A DNA stretch of 64,000 nucleotides from Mesorhizobium sp. L-8-3 (GCF_016756615.1 NZ_AP023262.1:2292501-2356500); one strand, 5' to 3'; counted from the stretch's first letter, positions 54,439-63,044 are shown. Translations and numbers: made by a program. Notes: generated from the letters alone by a model not told the origin.

Positions 54439-55893
54439 ATGGCTGGAAGCCTATATAGCTGGAGCCTGACGCCCGGCGACAACGACGACGCCGACGGCGA
54501 TATCAATTGGCTGGAAAACCAGTTCCCCGACTCGGTGAACGACAGTGCCCGCCAGATGATGGGGCGCATCGCCGAATGGCGTGACGACATCGCCGGGGCG
54601 CTGTCAGCCGGCGGCACGGCCAATACCCGCACGCTCACCGCGCGGTCGGCCTTCGCGTCACTGGCGAACGGGCGAATGGTCACGTTCCGCTCCGGCCTCG
54701 CGAACACGGGTGCGACAACGCTCAACGTGAACGGTCTTGGCTCCAGGGCCATCCGCAAGATGGGGCTCACTGGCGATGTGGACCTGTCGGCAGGGGATCT
54801 GCTGGTCGGCGGTGTCTATGTGGCAATCTATTCGGCGTCGGCCAACAGCAATGCCGGCGGCTGGCTTCTGATGGCGCCCTACACCAACGATTTCGCGCAA
54901 ATTTCGGCATCAGGCGCGACGATCGGCAACGCCGGATTCGGCAGCTATTCCGCCGCCCCGATTTCGTCATTGGTTCCGGGCACCACGTTGGGATCGCTGA
55001 TCGAAGGCTGGAACGCCGGCCATCTGGTCCTAGGCATCCGGGACAACGACGCCAACGATAGCGTCTCCGTCGTCTCATTCAACGGCACCGGGAACTATTC
55101 GAAGCTGGTCGCGGCCTTCCGCGCGAACGGTGCTGCAATACTCGATGCCGTTGCCGCTTCCTCACTCGCCGTATCGGGCGCGACGACTTTCAACGGCGCC
55201 GCGACGTTCAATGCCGCGTCCACGCTTGGCGGCAACAAGGTCGATGCTTTTCCCGCTGGCACACGCATGCTGTTCCAGCAGACGGCGGCCCCTACGGGCT
55301 GGACCAAGGATACGACCTACAACGACCGCGCATTGCGCGTGGTGACCGGGTCGGTATCGGCCGGCGGCGCGGTTGCATTTTCGACCGTTTTTTCCAGCGC
55401 TCGTTCGACCACGAATGCCACGCAGAGCGGCACCGTCGGTAACACGACTCTGACCGCCGCGCAGATGCCGAATCACACCCATGGTCCGGGCACACTGACG
55501 GGCATGGCAGCTAACGCTGGCGCCCATACTCATGGGCCTGGGACGTTGGCGGGCGCGACCAACGTGGCGGGCGCCCACACTCACGATGATCTAGGGAACG
55601 GCTATTTGTTCAATACCGGAGTCGATCCCACCACCAGCACAGTTGCCGGAGCGAACACGTCGTTCGGCTCTATTCCTTCGGCCGGTGCGCACACTCACAC
55701 CGTTAACGTCAGTGCCGGGACTACAGGCAGCGGCGGCGCTCACACCCACACTGTGGACATCAATTCGGGCACTACGAATTCTGCAGGTTCCGGTGGAAGC
55801 CACACCCACACCTTCACAGGCGATCCGCATTCGCACACGATGAACCTGCAGGTTCAATACGTCGATGTCATCATCTGCGAAAAGGCGGCTTGA
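54439..55893 (+). CDS. Phage tail fibre / collar protein with HxH metal-binding repeats
   Basis: A 484-residue trimeric-fibre-type protein. The N-terminal module (SLYSWSLTPGDNDDADGDIN, FPDSVNDSARQMMGRIAEWR) is the usual attachment domain. The C-terminus has HxH motifs in MPNHTHGPG, NAGAHTHGPG, AGAHTHTVNV, GGAHTHTVDI and SHTHTFTGDPHSHT, which coordinate metal along the fibre axis in T4 gp12 and similar proteins. A middle segment (LVPGTTLGSLIEGWNAGHLV, NDANDSVSVVSFNGTGNY) is shared with the fibre at 56194. Probably receptor-binding. Confidence 0.82.
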   Translation: MAGSLYSWSLTPGDNDDADGDINWLENQFPDSVNDSARQMMGRIAEWRDDIAGALSAGGTANTRTLTARSAFASLANGRMVTFRSGLANTGATTLNVNGLGSRAIRKMGLTGDVDLSAGDLLVGGVYVAIYSASANSNAGGWLLMAPYTNDFAQISASGATIGNAGFGSYSAAPISSLVPGTTLGSLIEGWNAGHLVLGIRDNDANDSVSVVSFNGTGNYSKLVAAFRANGAAILDAVAASSLAVSGATTFNGAATFNAASTLGGNKVDAFPAGTRMLFQQTAAPTGWTKDTTYNDRALRVVTGSVSAGGAVAFSTVFSSARSTTNATQSGTVGNTTLTAAQMPNHTHGPGTLTGMAANAGAHTHGPGTLAGATNVAGAHTHDDLGNGYLFNTGVDPTTSTVAGANTSFGSIPSAGAHTHTVNVSAGTTGSGGAHTHTVDINSGTTNSAGSGGSHTHTFTGDPHSHTMNLQVQYVDVIICEKAA

Positions 55894-55896
55894 CCC

Positions 55897-56190
55897 ATGC
55901 ACCTTAGAGTCGGCGATTTCTGCCCCCTGATCGGCAAGGACTGCATCCAGCTCCAATGCAAGTTCTTCTGCAAAATCCAGGGCAAGGACATCAATACGGG
56001 CAAGGATGTGGAGGAGTGGAACTGCTCCATCGCCTTCCTGCCGCTCCTCCTGATCGAAAACAGTGGCCAGCAGCGCCAGACCGGGGCTGCCGTCGAGAGC
56101 TTCCGCAACGAGATGGTGAAGGCCAACGAGACGAGCCACCAGGTACTGCTGGCGCAGATGCGGTCCTCTACGCCAATGATCGAGGGCTAA
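55897..56190 (+). CDS. Small Cys-rich phage protein
   Basis: A 97-residue protein: HLRVGDFCPLIGKDCIQLQC, KFFCKIQGKDINTGKDVEEW and NCSIAFLPLLLIENS. Five cysteines lie in the first 50 residues, then VEEWNCSIAFLPLL(L)IE, a pattern I recall in small phage proteins beside fibre genes. It lies three bases after the fibre gene and three bases before the next, so the three form a unit. Function unknown, possibly a fibre chaperone. Confidence 0.6.
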   Translation: MHLRVGDFCPLIGKDCIQLQCKFFCKIQGKDINTGKDVEEWNCSIAFLPLLLIENSGQQRQTGAAVESFRNEMVKANETSHQVLLAQMRSSTPMIEG

Positions 56191-56193
56191 CCG

Positions 56194-57045
56194 ATGCCCT
56201 CGATCTTCTCTGCTGACTGGCGGAACGAGGTCAATGCCGAACTGGCCGGCAAGCAGCCGCTCCTTGGGTCGAGCTCCTCTATGGCGATAGCGCAAGCCAC
56301 GATCGGGACCGGAGCGTATGGCAGCTACAACGGCGCGCCCGTCTCGGCGCTGGTTCCCGGCTCGACATTTGGTGCTCTGATCGAAGGAGCAAGCGTTGGC
56401 CATCTCGTTCTTGGCATCCGGGATAATGATGTGAACGATAGCGTCTCGATCGTTTCCTGTGACGGGACCGGAGCCTATTCGCGACTGGTGGCTGCTTTCC
56501 GGGCGAGTGGTGTGGTGGTCGTTCCCAGTACTCTTATGGTCGGCACGGTGAGCACGACGGGCGCTAGCTACGGCAAGGACATTTCCGCAACTGCGATCCG
56601 CAGTTCGCGAACGGAAACTTCGACGGTCCAGCACGCGCAGTTCTACAATCCGAACGGCTTGGTCGGCAGCATCCACACCAACGCGTCTGCGACGGCCTAC
56701 AATACGTCGTCGGACGATCGACTGAAGGACTTCCTGGGGACGTTCGATCCGGTCGAGGCTATGGCCGTCATCCGCGCTGATCCCACCTGCAAGTTCGCAT
56801 GGAAGGTTGACGGCTCGGTTGCTGTCGGCTGGGGCGCTCAGTCGTCCTATACGATCTCACCAGACCTTGCATCGCCTGGCGTCGGAGATCCGGGCGACGA
56901 CGACTACATCCCGTGGGGCATGGATCTGAGCAAACGCACCCCGTACCTCTGGGCGGTAATTCCGTGGCTGGCCGACAGACTTGAGGCCGCAGAGGCCAAG
57001 ATTGCGGCCCTGGAAGCTCGAATTGCTGCCCTCGAAGCGGCCTGA
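56194..57045 (+). CDS. Second tail fibre with S74 chaperone domain
   Basis: A 283-residue protein. Residues 25-110 are closely similar to the middle of the upstream fibre (LVPGSTFGALIEGASVGHLV, NDVNDSVSIVSCDGTGAYSR). The C-terminus is an S74 chaperone: SSDDRLKDFLGTFDPVEAMA, GWGAQSSY and a coiled coil LEAAEAKIAALEARIAALEA. It starts four bases after the small Cys-rich gene. The shared domain indicates exchange or duplication between fibre genes. Confidence 0.75.
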   Translation: MPSIFSADWRNEVNAELAGKQPLLGSSSSMAIAQATIGTGAYGSYNGAPVSALVPGSTFGALIEGASVGHLVLGIRDNDVNDSVSIVSCDGTGAYSRLVAAFRASGVVVVPSTLMVGTVSTTGASYGKDISATAIRSSRTETSTVQHAQFYNPNGLVGSIHTNASATAYNTSSDDRLKDFLGTFDPVEAMAVIRADPTCKFAWKVDGSVAVGWGAQSSYTISPDLASPGVGDPGDDDYIPWGMDLSKRTPYLWAVIPWLADRLEAAEAKIAALEARIAALEAA

Positions 57046-57902
57046 CCCTTGATCGCTATGCTGGAACGCGGCAGCGTCGGAGGCTCTCGTAAGCTGATCT
57101 CAGCCAACGCGTAGCCGGCCGCTCGACTAGACGATGGACGAAGACAGACGCAACGGTTGCGGCGCAAACCGTAGCCACCAGCAGAGGCCATGCCAGTGGG
57201 CCGGCATCGATGCCAGCACGACCAGCCGCCAACAAAAGCGTCCGGATGCATAGAGGATGGATGAGGTAGAGAGCGTAGGACGCGTCCCCCAGGGTGATGA
57301 ACGTGTTCTGTCCAAGCCGGGGCTCAACCTTGCCGAGCGTCAGGCCGCCAACGACCATGGCCGCCGGGACCCCCCATACAAAGAGCCGGTTTTCATCGGT
57401 GATCGACGGCATGCCGGGGGAGAAGAACAACCATGCGCCAACCAGGGTGATGATAGCGCCTGCCCATTTCGGTACAGAAAACCCCGAGCGGGCAGCCATG
57501 CCGATGAGGACGCCCGCCAGGAATTCCATTATTATGGGCGTTGTCCAGAAGTGCAGTGGCGTGCCGAGATCGAATGTGTAATGCGTTAAGACGAACCCGA
57601 CGAAGGCCACGGAGAGCAAGGCGAGAGCGCTGCCGCGGCTAACCAGTAGCGCTAGGGCGAACAGCACGTAGAAAAGCATTTCGTAATTGAGGCTCCACCC
57701 CTGCCCAACGATCGGTTGGACGTCCGGGCTGTCCGGCCGGACGGTGGGGATGAAGAAGAAGGATCGGGCAATATCGGCGGCGGAGTAGTTTGAAGCGAGC
57801 CCCGGCGAGACCTGTATGATGCCCAGATAGAGCGCCGTCACTAACCAATAGAGCGGCACAATTCGGATGAGGCGGCGAGCCATGAAGTCCGATGCAGCCC
57901 CG

Positions 57903-57910
57903 GGCTTGGC
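57903..57910. repeat. Target-site duplication, left copy
   Basis: GGCTTGGC immediately before the IS inverted repeat, identical to 59210-59217; eight bases is usual for IS256-family insertions. Confidence 0.9.
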
Positions 57911-59209
57911 GGGAGTGTCGAAAATTTTGTGCGTGAGGCCATGATGATGGAAAGGAGAGAATCATCACATGGCTATCGAGAAAGAACTGCTGGATCAGCT
58001 GCTTGCCGGTCGTGATCCGAGGGATTTGTTTGCCAAGGACGGTCTGCTCGACGACCTGAAGAAGGCGCTTTCGGAGCGCATTCTGAACGCCGAGCTCGAC
58101 GAGCACCTGGCGGACGAAGGTGCCGACGGCAACGCCAATCGCCGCAACGGGCATTCGAAGAAGACGGTGCTGACGGGGACGTCACAGATGACGCTGGCGA
58201 TCCCGCGCGACCGGGCCGGCACCTTTGATCCGAAGCTGGTCGCCAAGTACCAGCGGCGGTTTCCCGACTTCGACGACAAGATCATCTCGATGTATGCGCG
58301 CGGCATGACGGTGCGCGAGATCCGCGGCCATCTGGAGGAGCTCTACGGCATCGAGGTCTCGCCGGACCTGATCTCGGCGGTCACCGACGCGGTGCTGGAG
58401 GAGGTCGCCGAATGGCAGAACCGGCCGCTGGACGCGGTCTATCCCGTCGTCTTCTTCGATGCCATTCGGGTCAAGATCCGCGACGAGGGCTTCGTGCGCA
58501 ACAAGGCGGTCTACATCGCGCTCGGCATCCTGCCCGACGGCACCAAGGAGGTCATGGGCATCTGGATCGAACAGACCGAGGGCGCCAAGTTCTGGCTGCG
58601 CGTCATGAACGAGTTGAAGAACCGCGGCGTCGGCGACGTCCTGATCGCCGTCGTCGACGGGCTGAAGGGCTTTCCCGAGGCGATCAACGCCGTCTTTCCC
58701 CAGACCGTGGTGCAGACCTGCATTGTGCACCTGATCCGCCATTCCCTGGAGTTCGTGTCGTGGAAGGACCGCAAGGCGGTCGTGCCGGCGCTCAGGGCGA
58801 TCTACCGGGCCATGGACGCCGAGGCCGGCCTGCAGGCCCTGGAGGCGTTCGAGGCCGGTCACTGGGGCCAGCGCTACCCGGCGATCGCCCAGAGCTGGCG
58901 GCGCAATTGGCAACAGGTCATTCCGTTCTTTGCTTTCCCTGAGGGCGTGCGCCGCATCATCTACACCACAAACGCCATCGAGGCGCTCAACTCCAAGCTG
59001 CGGCGCGCCGTCCGAACCCGGGGCCATTTCCCCAATGACGACGCCGCCATGAAGCTGCTATATCTGGTTCTGAACCACGCGGCCGAGGAATGGAAACGAC
59101 CGCCGCGCGAGTGGTTCGAGGCCAAGACCCAATTCGCCATTGTCTTCGGCGAACGGTTCGTCGGTCGGTGACGAAAACGGGCCTCGCGCACAGAATTCCT
59201 GACAGTCCC
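57911..59209 (+). mobile_element. IS256-family insertion sequence, 1299 bp
   Basis: The left end starts GGGAGTGTCGAAAATTTTGT and the right end, read inwards, starts GGGACTGTCAGGAATTCTGT; both continue GCG(T/C)GAGGCC, giving imperfect inverted repeats of about 30 bp. It carries one transposase gene and is flanked by an 8-bp duplication GGCTTGGC. The element appears intact and recent. Confidence 0.93.
57969..59171 (+). CDS. IS256-family (Mutator-type) transposase
   Basis: A 400-residue DDE transposase. The blocks are NRRNGHSKKTVLTGTSQMTL, the first Asp in VVFFDAIRVKIRDEGFVRNK, the second in VLIAVVDGLKGFPEAINAVF and the Glu in IYTTNAIEALNSKLRRA. The frame is intact and the ATG at 57969 follows GGAAAGGAGAG at about 12 bases. 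It inserted in the phage acyltransferase gene in the opposite orientation. Confidence 0.96.
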   Translation: MAIEKELLDQLLAGRDPRDLFAKDGLLDDLKKALSERILNAELDEHLADEGADGNANRRNGHSKKTVLTGTSQMTLAIPRDRAGTFDPKLVAKYQRRFPDFDDKIISMYARGMTVREIRGHLEELYGIEVSPDLISAVTDAVLEEVAEWQNRPLDAVYPVVFFDAIRVKIRDEGFVRNKAVYIALGILPDGTKEVMGIWIEQTEGAKFWLRVMNELKNRGVGDVLIAVVDGLKGFPEAINAVFPQTVVQTCIVHLIRHSLEFVSWKDRKAVVPALRAIYRAMDAEAGLQALEAFEAGHWGQRYPAIAQSWRRNWQQVIPFFAFPEGVRRIIYTTNAIEALNSKLRRAVRTRGHFPNDDAAMKLLYLVLNHAAEEWKRPPREWFEAKTQFAIVFGERFVGR

Positions 59210-59217
59210 GGCTTGGC
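59210..59217. repeat. Target-site duplication, right copy
   Basis: GGCTTGGC immediately after the right inverted repeat, matching 57903-57910. Confidence 0.9.
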
Positions 59218-59544
59218 GAAAGCATCGAACTGAGTCCATGCCATCACAAATCCGCTGATCACGAAGAACACGTCGACGCCGGCCGCGCCGACTACCAAGC
59301 TCGGTAGGCTGTCGCCGACCCCGAAATAGCGCTGTAAATCCTGCTGGCCATGGAAGGCGGCAACGGCGATCGCCGCCAGCGCGCGCAATTGCTGGACTGA
59401 TACGATTGTCCGCTCGGGACCAGTCAAAATAGACCGATCCACGCGCCCGCGCCTCCGAAGGCCATGAGCAGCACCAGTGCCGCTACACTTGCTGCGAAAA
59501 TCACAACCACCCTCTTCATTCTTGCCCTCATAAAGGAACGCAAC

Positions 59545-60225
59545 ATGGACCGCAATTTCGCGGAAGCGCTAAAACTCGTCCTGACGCACGAAGGCGGGTG
59601 GTCGGACCATCCAAAGGACCCCGGCGGCGCGACGATGAAGGGCATCGCGCTCGCGACCTTCAGGCGATATGTGAATCCCAAGGCCGGCAAGGATGATCTG
59701 CGCAACATCACCACCGTTCAGATTGCGGACATCTACCGGCGCCACTACTGGAACGCGGTGGCGGCCGACGATCTGCCCGATGGCGTCGACTATGCGGTGT
59801 TCGACTTCGCGGTGAACAGCGGTCCGGACCGGGCGGCAAAATATCTTCAGGCGGTCATCGATGTGCGGCAGGACGGCAAGATCGGTCCGCAGACACTGGC
59901 AGCAGTTGAAGCGGAGCCATCCGGCACGGTGATCCGAGAGCTGTGCGACAGGCGAATGAGCTTCCTGCGCAGTCTGAAAACGTGGCCCACATTCCGCAAG
60001 GGGTGGACAGCGCGCGTCGAAGGCGTGAGGGCCAAGGCGGTGGCGATGGCCAGGGCAGGAGGGCCGGCCGCGGAGGTCGCGTCGCCGATCCAGGAAGTGG
60101 CAACCCCCGACAGCCTGCGGTCGTCGCAACTCGAAACAATCGATATTGCCGAGCCCTCTTTGTCTCCGCGGCCCAAGGGCTGGCTATCCCTGATCCTCTC
60201 CCACTTCATATCGAAAGGAGCCTGA
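59545..60225 (+). CDS. Phage endolysin, GH108 N-acetylmuramidase
   Basis: A 226-residue lysozyme. The GH108 catalytic block LTHEGGWSDHPKDPGGATMK includes the Glu of the EGG motif; IYRRHYWNAVAADDLPDGVD and the PG_binding_3 region FAVNSGPDRAAKYLQAVIDV follow. It cuts the glycan strands of peptidoglycan at the end of the lytic cycle. AAAGGA eight bases upstream fixes ATG 59545, dropping an in-frame leader. There is no secretion signal, so a holin is needed; one follows directly. Confidence 0.92.
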   Translation: MDRNFAEALKLVLTHEGGWSDHPKDPGGATMKGIALATFRRYVNPKAGKDDLRNITTVQIADIYRRHYWNAVAADDLPDGVDYAVFDFAVNSGPDRAAKYLQAVIDVRQDGKIGPQTLAAVEAEPSGTVIRELCDRRMSFLRSLKTWPTFRKGWTARVEGVRAKAVAMARAGGPAAEVASPIQEVATPDSLRSSQLETIDIAEPSLSPRPKGWLSLILSHFISKGA

Positions 60226-60226
60226 C

Positions 60227-60439
60227 ATGCAGACCAAGCGTTGGTGGCAGTCCGTCGCCGTGTGGGGCGGCGTGCTGTCGATTGCAACAGCCCTGGGCCT
60301 CGCCGGCATTACCTTCGACCCGGCAAGCGGCGACTTCTCGGGAAACATCTACACACTCTGGGGTTCGATCACGGCGTTTTCTGGCGGTGTCATGGCGATC
60401 GTCGGCCGGCTGCGGGCTGTCACGAGGATCGGCAAATGA
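60227..60439 (+). CDS. Holin-like small membrane protein
   Basis: A 70-residue protein with a basic start (QTKRWWQSVAVWGG) and two hydrophobic helices (SVAVWGGVLSIATALGLAGI and LWGSITAFSGGVMAIVG). Position one base after the endolysin stop, size and topology fit a class II holin. Its stop overlaps the i-spanin start (ATGA). Confidence 0.75.
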   Translation: MQTKRWWQSVAVWGGVLSIATALGLAGITFDPASGDFSGNIYTLWGSITAFSGGVMAIVGRLRAVTRIGK

Positions 60440-60678
60440 TCGGATTTACCGGCTATCTCTTTGCCGCCGGCGCAGCAATCGTCGCGCTGATCGGCGTTGT
60501 GGTGAAGTCGCGCATCGACGGTGCCAGGCTTGAGCGTGCCAAACACGCAGCCGAAGAACTGCGGGCCGCCGAGGATCGCCTTGAAATGGGGCGCGAAGCC
60601 ACCGGCGAGGAACGCAAGGCGGCAGCCATGTCCGATGCGGAAGCCAGGCGGGAGGCTTTGAAATGGGCGCGGCACTGA
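60436..60678 (+). CDS. i-spanin-like (Rz-type) inner-membrane protein
   Basis: An 80-residue protein: an N-terminal transmembrane helix (IGFTGYLFAAGAAIVALIGV) and a charged periplasmic coiled coil (RLERAKHAAEELRAAEDRLE). This is the plan of inner-membrane spanin subunits. A small lipoprotein gene overlaps its 3' end by 16 bases, as in Rz/Rz1 pairs. The start overlaps the holin stop by four bases. Confidence 0.75.
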   Translation: MIGFTGYLFAAGAAIVALIGVVVKSRIDGARLERAKHAAEELRAAEDRLEMGREATGEERKAAAMSDAEARREALKWARH

Positions 60679-60878
60679 AGCTGATCGCAGTTCCTCTGGT
60701 CGCGTCCTCGCTTGTCGTGGGCTGCTCCGCAACGACCAGGACGGCGAACCCCCGCGGAGTCTGGTGCGATCACAATGAGCCTCGGCGCGATGCGACGGTC
60801 GACACGCCTCGCATCGAACTCGACCAAATCAACAGCCACAATGCGAAGGGCACTCGCTGGTGCGGGTGGACACCATGA
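60663..60878 (+). CDS. o-spanin-like (Rz1-type) outer-membrane lipoprotein
   Basis: A 71-residue lipoprotein precursor: signal MGAALKLIAVPLVASSLVVG and the lipobox Cys in VVGCS at residue 21. The mature part is short and hydrophilic with two further cysteines (VWCDHNEPRR and TRWCGWTP). It overlaps the i-spanin gene and should bridge to it, fusing inner and outer membranes during lysis. The overlap arrangement supports the call. Confidence 0.75.
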   Translation: MGAALKLIAVPLVASSLVVGCSATTRTANPRGVWCDHNEPRRDATVDTPRIELDQINSHNAKGTRWCGWTP

Positions 60879-61048
60879 ACCCGCTTGTCGACAAGACCAC
60901 CACCGGCGTGGCGGCAGGAGCGGTATTCTCGCCATGGTGGCTCCCCTCATTGGCCGAGGTGTCCCATACAGCGGCGCAATTGTTGCCTATCGCAGGCCTG
61001 CTGTGGATCCTCGTGCAGTTCCTGGTGCTGATGCTGCGAAGGAAATGA
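60875..61048 (+). CDS. Second holin/antiholin-like membrane peptide
   Basis: A 57-residue protein, NPLVDKTTTGVAAGAVFSPW and AQLLPIAGLLWILVQFLVLM ending LRRK. One strong transmembrane helix near the C-terminus and a second weaker hydrophobic segment are seen. The start overlaps the o-spanin stop (ATGA), so it belongs to the lysis operon. It may be an antiholin or pinholin. It is the last recognised phage gene on the right. Confidence 0.6.
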   Translation: MNPLVDKTTTGVAAGAVFSPWWLPSLAEVSHTAAQLLPIAGLLWILVQFLVLMLRRK

Positions 61049-61067
61049 GGCGCCCCAGACCTCGCCG

Positions 61068-61103
61068 GTCAAAACCGTCGGCTGCCCGAAAGGCTGTTTT
61101 GAC
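61068..61103 (+). terminator. Long hairpin after the lysis cassette
   Basis: GTCAAAAC (61068-61075) pairs with GTTTTGAC (61096-61103) around a 20-base loop that itself contains GCC...GGC. No T-run follows. It may end the late operon; efficiency is uncertain. Confidence 0.4.
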
Positions 61104-61281
61104 GGACCGGAAAGCCCTCGGAGCATCATCTCCTCCACTAATCAGTGGATAAGTCCGGGCTTGTCTTGTCGCCGGGTAACGTTTTGCGGTGCTGCCGAGG
61201 AAAAAGTGATTCGGGGGGCTTGCAAAAGACACATTGGAAGCAGAACTTACGCCCGCTTAGGATTACTGAGGGGCAATCCGA

Positions 61282-61512
61282 ATGCGTGATCAAATGTCGC
61301 CGGCAGATGCCGGCAGCGCGTTGGCGGATACAACGCTCATCGCAATGGAACTGCATGAGGCTCTCGGTTCGGTCGGTGCGCCGGCGCGGCTGATGTCGAT
61401 CGTGGCAAGCTGGATGCTGACGCAGGACGATTCCGCAACACTGGAACTCCTGCGCCAGTTCAACGCATCCCTAACCCCGAAGCAGCCGGGCCCTTGGATC
61501 GGTCGAGCCTGA
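61282..61512 (+). CDS. Small hypothetical protein near the prophage right edge
   Basis: A 76-residue helical protein: RDQMSPADAGSALADTTLIA, MELHEALGSVGAPARLMSIV and ASWMLTQDDSATLELLRQFN. Composition is natural and GAGGGG lies about nine bases upstream. Whether it is phage or chromosomal is unclear. No family is recognised. Confidence 0.55.
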   Translation: MRDQMSPADAGSALADTTLIAMELHEALGSVGAPARLMSIVASWMLTQDDSATLELLRQFNASLTPKQPGPWIGRA

Positions 61513-62058
61513 GCGTCGAAAGGGCAACGACGAGTTCACGGCGCGGCCGGGAAGCCGCAAGACAAGGATGACGAACTCGGCTATCGCAGTCGTTCAAGCG
61601 GTCGGCCGCAGATGACGTTTCGACCCTTCGTTCTTGCGTCGCTCCGATGTGCCGGGCGCTGATCGCGAGGCGACGAGCCACACGATGCAGTTCGGTGCCC
61701 TGGTGAGGCTTTCGAGGCTTCGCGTAGCTGGCAGGGTGCGCAATTCGCCTCCAACTCCGGGAGGACGAAAGCCGGATGGCCGGGTCGCCCGACCCCCGAT
61801 CAGATGGGGTCAGGCGCTTGCGGACCGACGGGGATTGAAGACCGTGAAGCCCAGGGCGACACGATCCATCTTATGCGGAGCCTGAACCCGCGTCTTCTTG
61901 AAAGGCGAGCCACCGTCATTTCTTGGAATCGGATTTTCCCAAGGAAAAGAACGACCCCGACATTTCGGGTCGCTCCGGCCCGCGGCAACCCGATCGCGTC
62001 CTCCAAATGCGCCTGTTCCGCTTCTTGTCGAGCCGATCCGCCGGCGCGCCGGCCGAAC
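61513..62058. other. Gene-free region between prophage and chromosomal genes
   Basis: About 550 bases without a credible gene. A hairpin CGACCC / GGGTCG lies at 61952-61972. No tRNA gene or obvious att-like repeat was found here by eye. Confidence 0.45.
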
Positions 62059-62304
62059 CTACTCGACCAGAATGCGCGCTTCGCGCGCCGCTGCGGCAAA
62101 GGCCTCGCGCGCGATGTCGGCAGCCTTCGTACCATGCAACACGTCGAGGCAGGAATGGCGCGCCTCGACGTATTTTGCGGTGCCTTCGTCTGGCCAGTGG
62201 TGATCGAGAATGATCATCGCCTGCCTTGCGCTCGATACGTTTCTGATCTCGCCGGTAAACCCGACCGCAATGGATACCGGCTTGGCAAACCATCCTTCAT
62301 TCAT
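62059..62304 (-). CDS. DUF982 protein
   Basis: An 81-residue protein matching the DUF982 family of rhizobia: WFAKPVSIAVGFTGEIRNVS, SARQAMIILDHHWPDEGTAK, ARHSCLDVLHGTKAADIARE and FAAAAREARILVE. These small cytosolic proteins occur in many copies in rhizobial genomes and have no known function. ATG 62304 is chosen because conservation starts there; the frame remains open far upstream. It is divergent from the FecR-domain gene. Confidence 0.85.
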   Translation of the reverse strand: MNEGWFAKPVSIAVGFTGEIRNVSSARQAMIILDHHWPDEGTAKYVEARHSCLDVLHGTKAADIAREAFAAAAREARILVE

Positions 62305-62485
62305 GACAGGACCCCGCCTCAAAGCTTGGCTCATGATGAACGCGTGTTGCGAAACGAGGTTGCATGCTCTCCCAAATGTGGCCTTGCGCAGGCCTCCTGA
62401 AGCGCTTAGCCCTTGAACAGACCCGGATGCCGGCTTGCCACGCGAAAGGCTGGCCGGATGGGAGGCGCAGCCCGAAGGAGCAGCC

Positions 62486-63022
62486 ATGACAGTTGCGGCT
62501 CGATGTTTGCGTGGCGCGACAATGGTCGCCCTTACCCTGTTTTTGAGGCAAGGCGACGGCTTCGCCCAATCCACCGACAAAGGATGCCTGCTCGAAAGCG
62601 TTCCAGGGACATCCCGACGCGTTCTCCACTGCGATCGCGGCTTGACGATCACCGTGGAAGGCGGAGCCAGATACAGGCTGTTGGACCGAAATGGAGACGG
62701 CTCGACGGACGGTGTCGCCCTGAACCGCAAGGCAGTGTTGATCGACGCTCCGTCGAGTGCGGCCCTGCGCGGTTTCGAGGTGGTCACCCCGCAGGCCATC
62801 GCAGCGGTTCGCGGCACCCGATGGGCCGTCGATGTAGCGCGGGGCAAGACGTCGGTCTTTGTCGTGAGGGGGGCTGTCGCCGTGCGCAGGCCTTCTTCGG
62901 GAAACAGCGTCGTCCTCGGCCCGGGCGAGGGGGTCGATGTCGATACGGGAACAGTCCCTCTGGAGGTGCGGCGCTGGCCGGTTGCTCGCCGTGACGCCTT
63001 GCTCCGGCGGCTCGGCCAGTGA
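62486..63022 (+). CDS. FecR-domain periplasmic protein
   Basis: A 178-residue exported protein: signal-like MTVAARCLRGATMVALTLFL, then a FecR-type beta domain (GGARYRLLDRNGDGS, VLIDAPSSAALRGFEVVTPQ, AIAAVRGTRWAVDVARGKTS, VFVVRGAVAVRRPSSGNSVV). The V(R)GTxW-V-V...VxxGxVxV pattern is typical. AAGGAG six bases upstream fixes ATG 62486. It is followed by a CHASE2 sensor gene; the pairing suggests a periplasmic signal feeding the sensor. Confidence 0.82.
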   Translation: MTVAARCLRGATMVALTLFLRQGDGFAQSTDKGCLLESVPGTSRRVLHCDRGLTITVEGGARYRLLDRNGDGSTDGVALNRKAVLIDAPSSAALRGFEVVTPQAIAAVRGTRWAVDVARGKTSVFVVRGAVAVRRPSSGNSVVLGPGEGVDVDTGTVPLEVRRWPVARRDALLRRLGQ

Positions 63023-63044
63023 TCGCCTGAGCGACGATAGCAGA

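Larger units (their letters stand above)
57056..59442 (-). pseudogene. Acyltransferase 3-family gene split by an IS256 element
   Basis: On the minus strand, the 5' part (59442 to 59210) encodes DRSILTGPERTIVSVQQLRA, LAAIAVAAFHGQQDLQRYFG and VDVFFVISGFVMAWTQFDAF. The 3' part (57910 to 57056) encodes MARRLIRIVPLYWLVTALYL, GWSLNYEMLFYVLFALALLV and ALYLIHPLCIRTLL. With the IS and one target copy removed the frame joins as DAFAKPGAASDFMARRLIRI. This is an O-acetylase/exopolysaccharide acyltransferase (ExoZ/OafA type). In prophages such genes often modify surface polysaccharide and block superinfection. It is inactivated here. Confidence 0.85.

Noticed and set aside
37477..61048. Gene transfer agent cluster
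   Set aside because: Portal, SU10-type capsid, adaptor, S74 fibres and endolysin order does not follow the RcGTA order, and no GTA-type protease or adaptor set is present.
61513..62058. Prophage attachment site at the right edge
   Set aside because: No direct repeat shared with the left edge (29491-30108) was seen by eye, so no att site is claimed.
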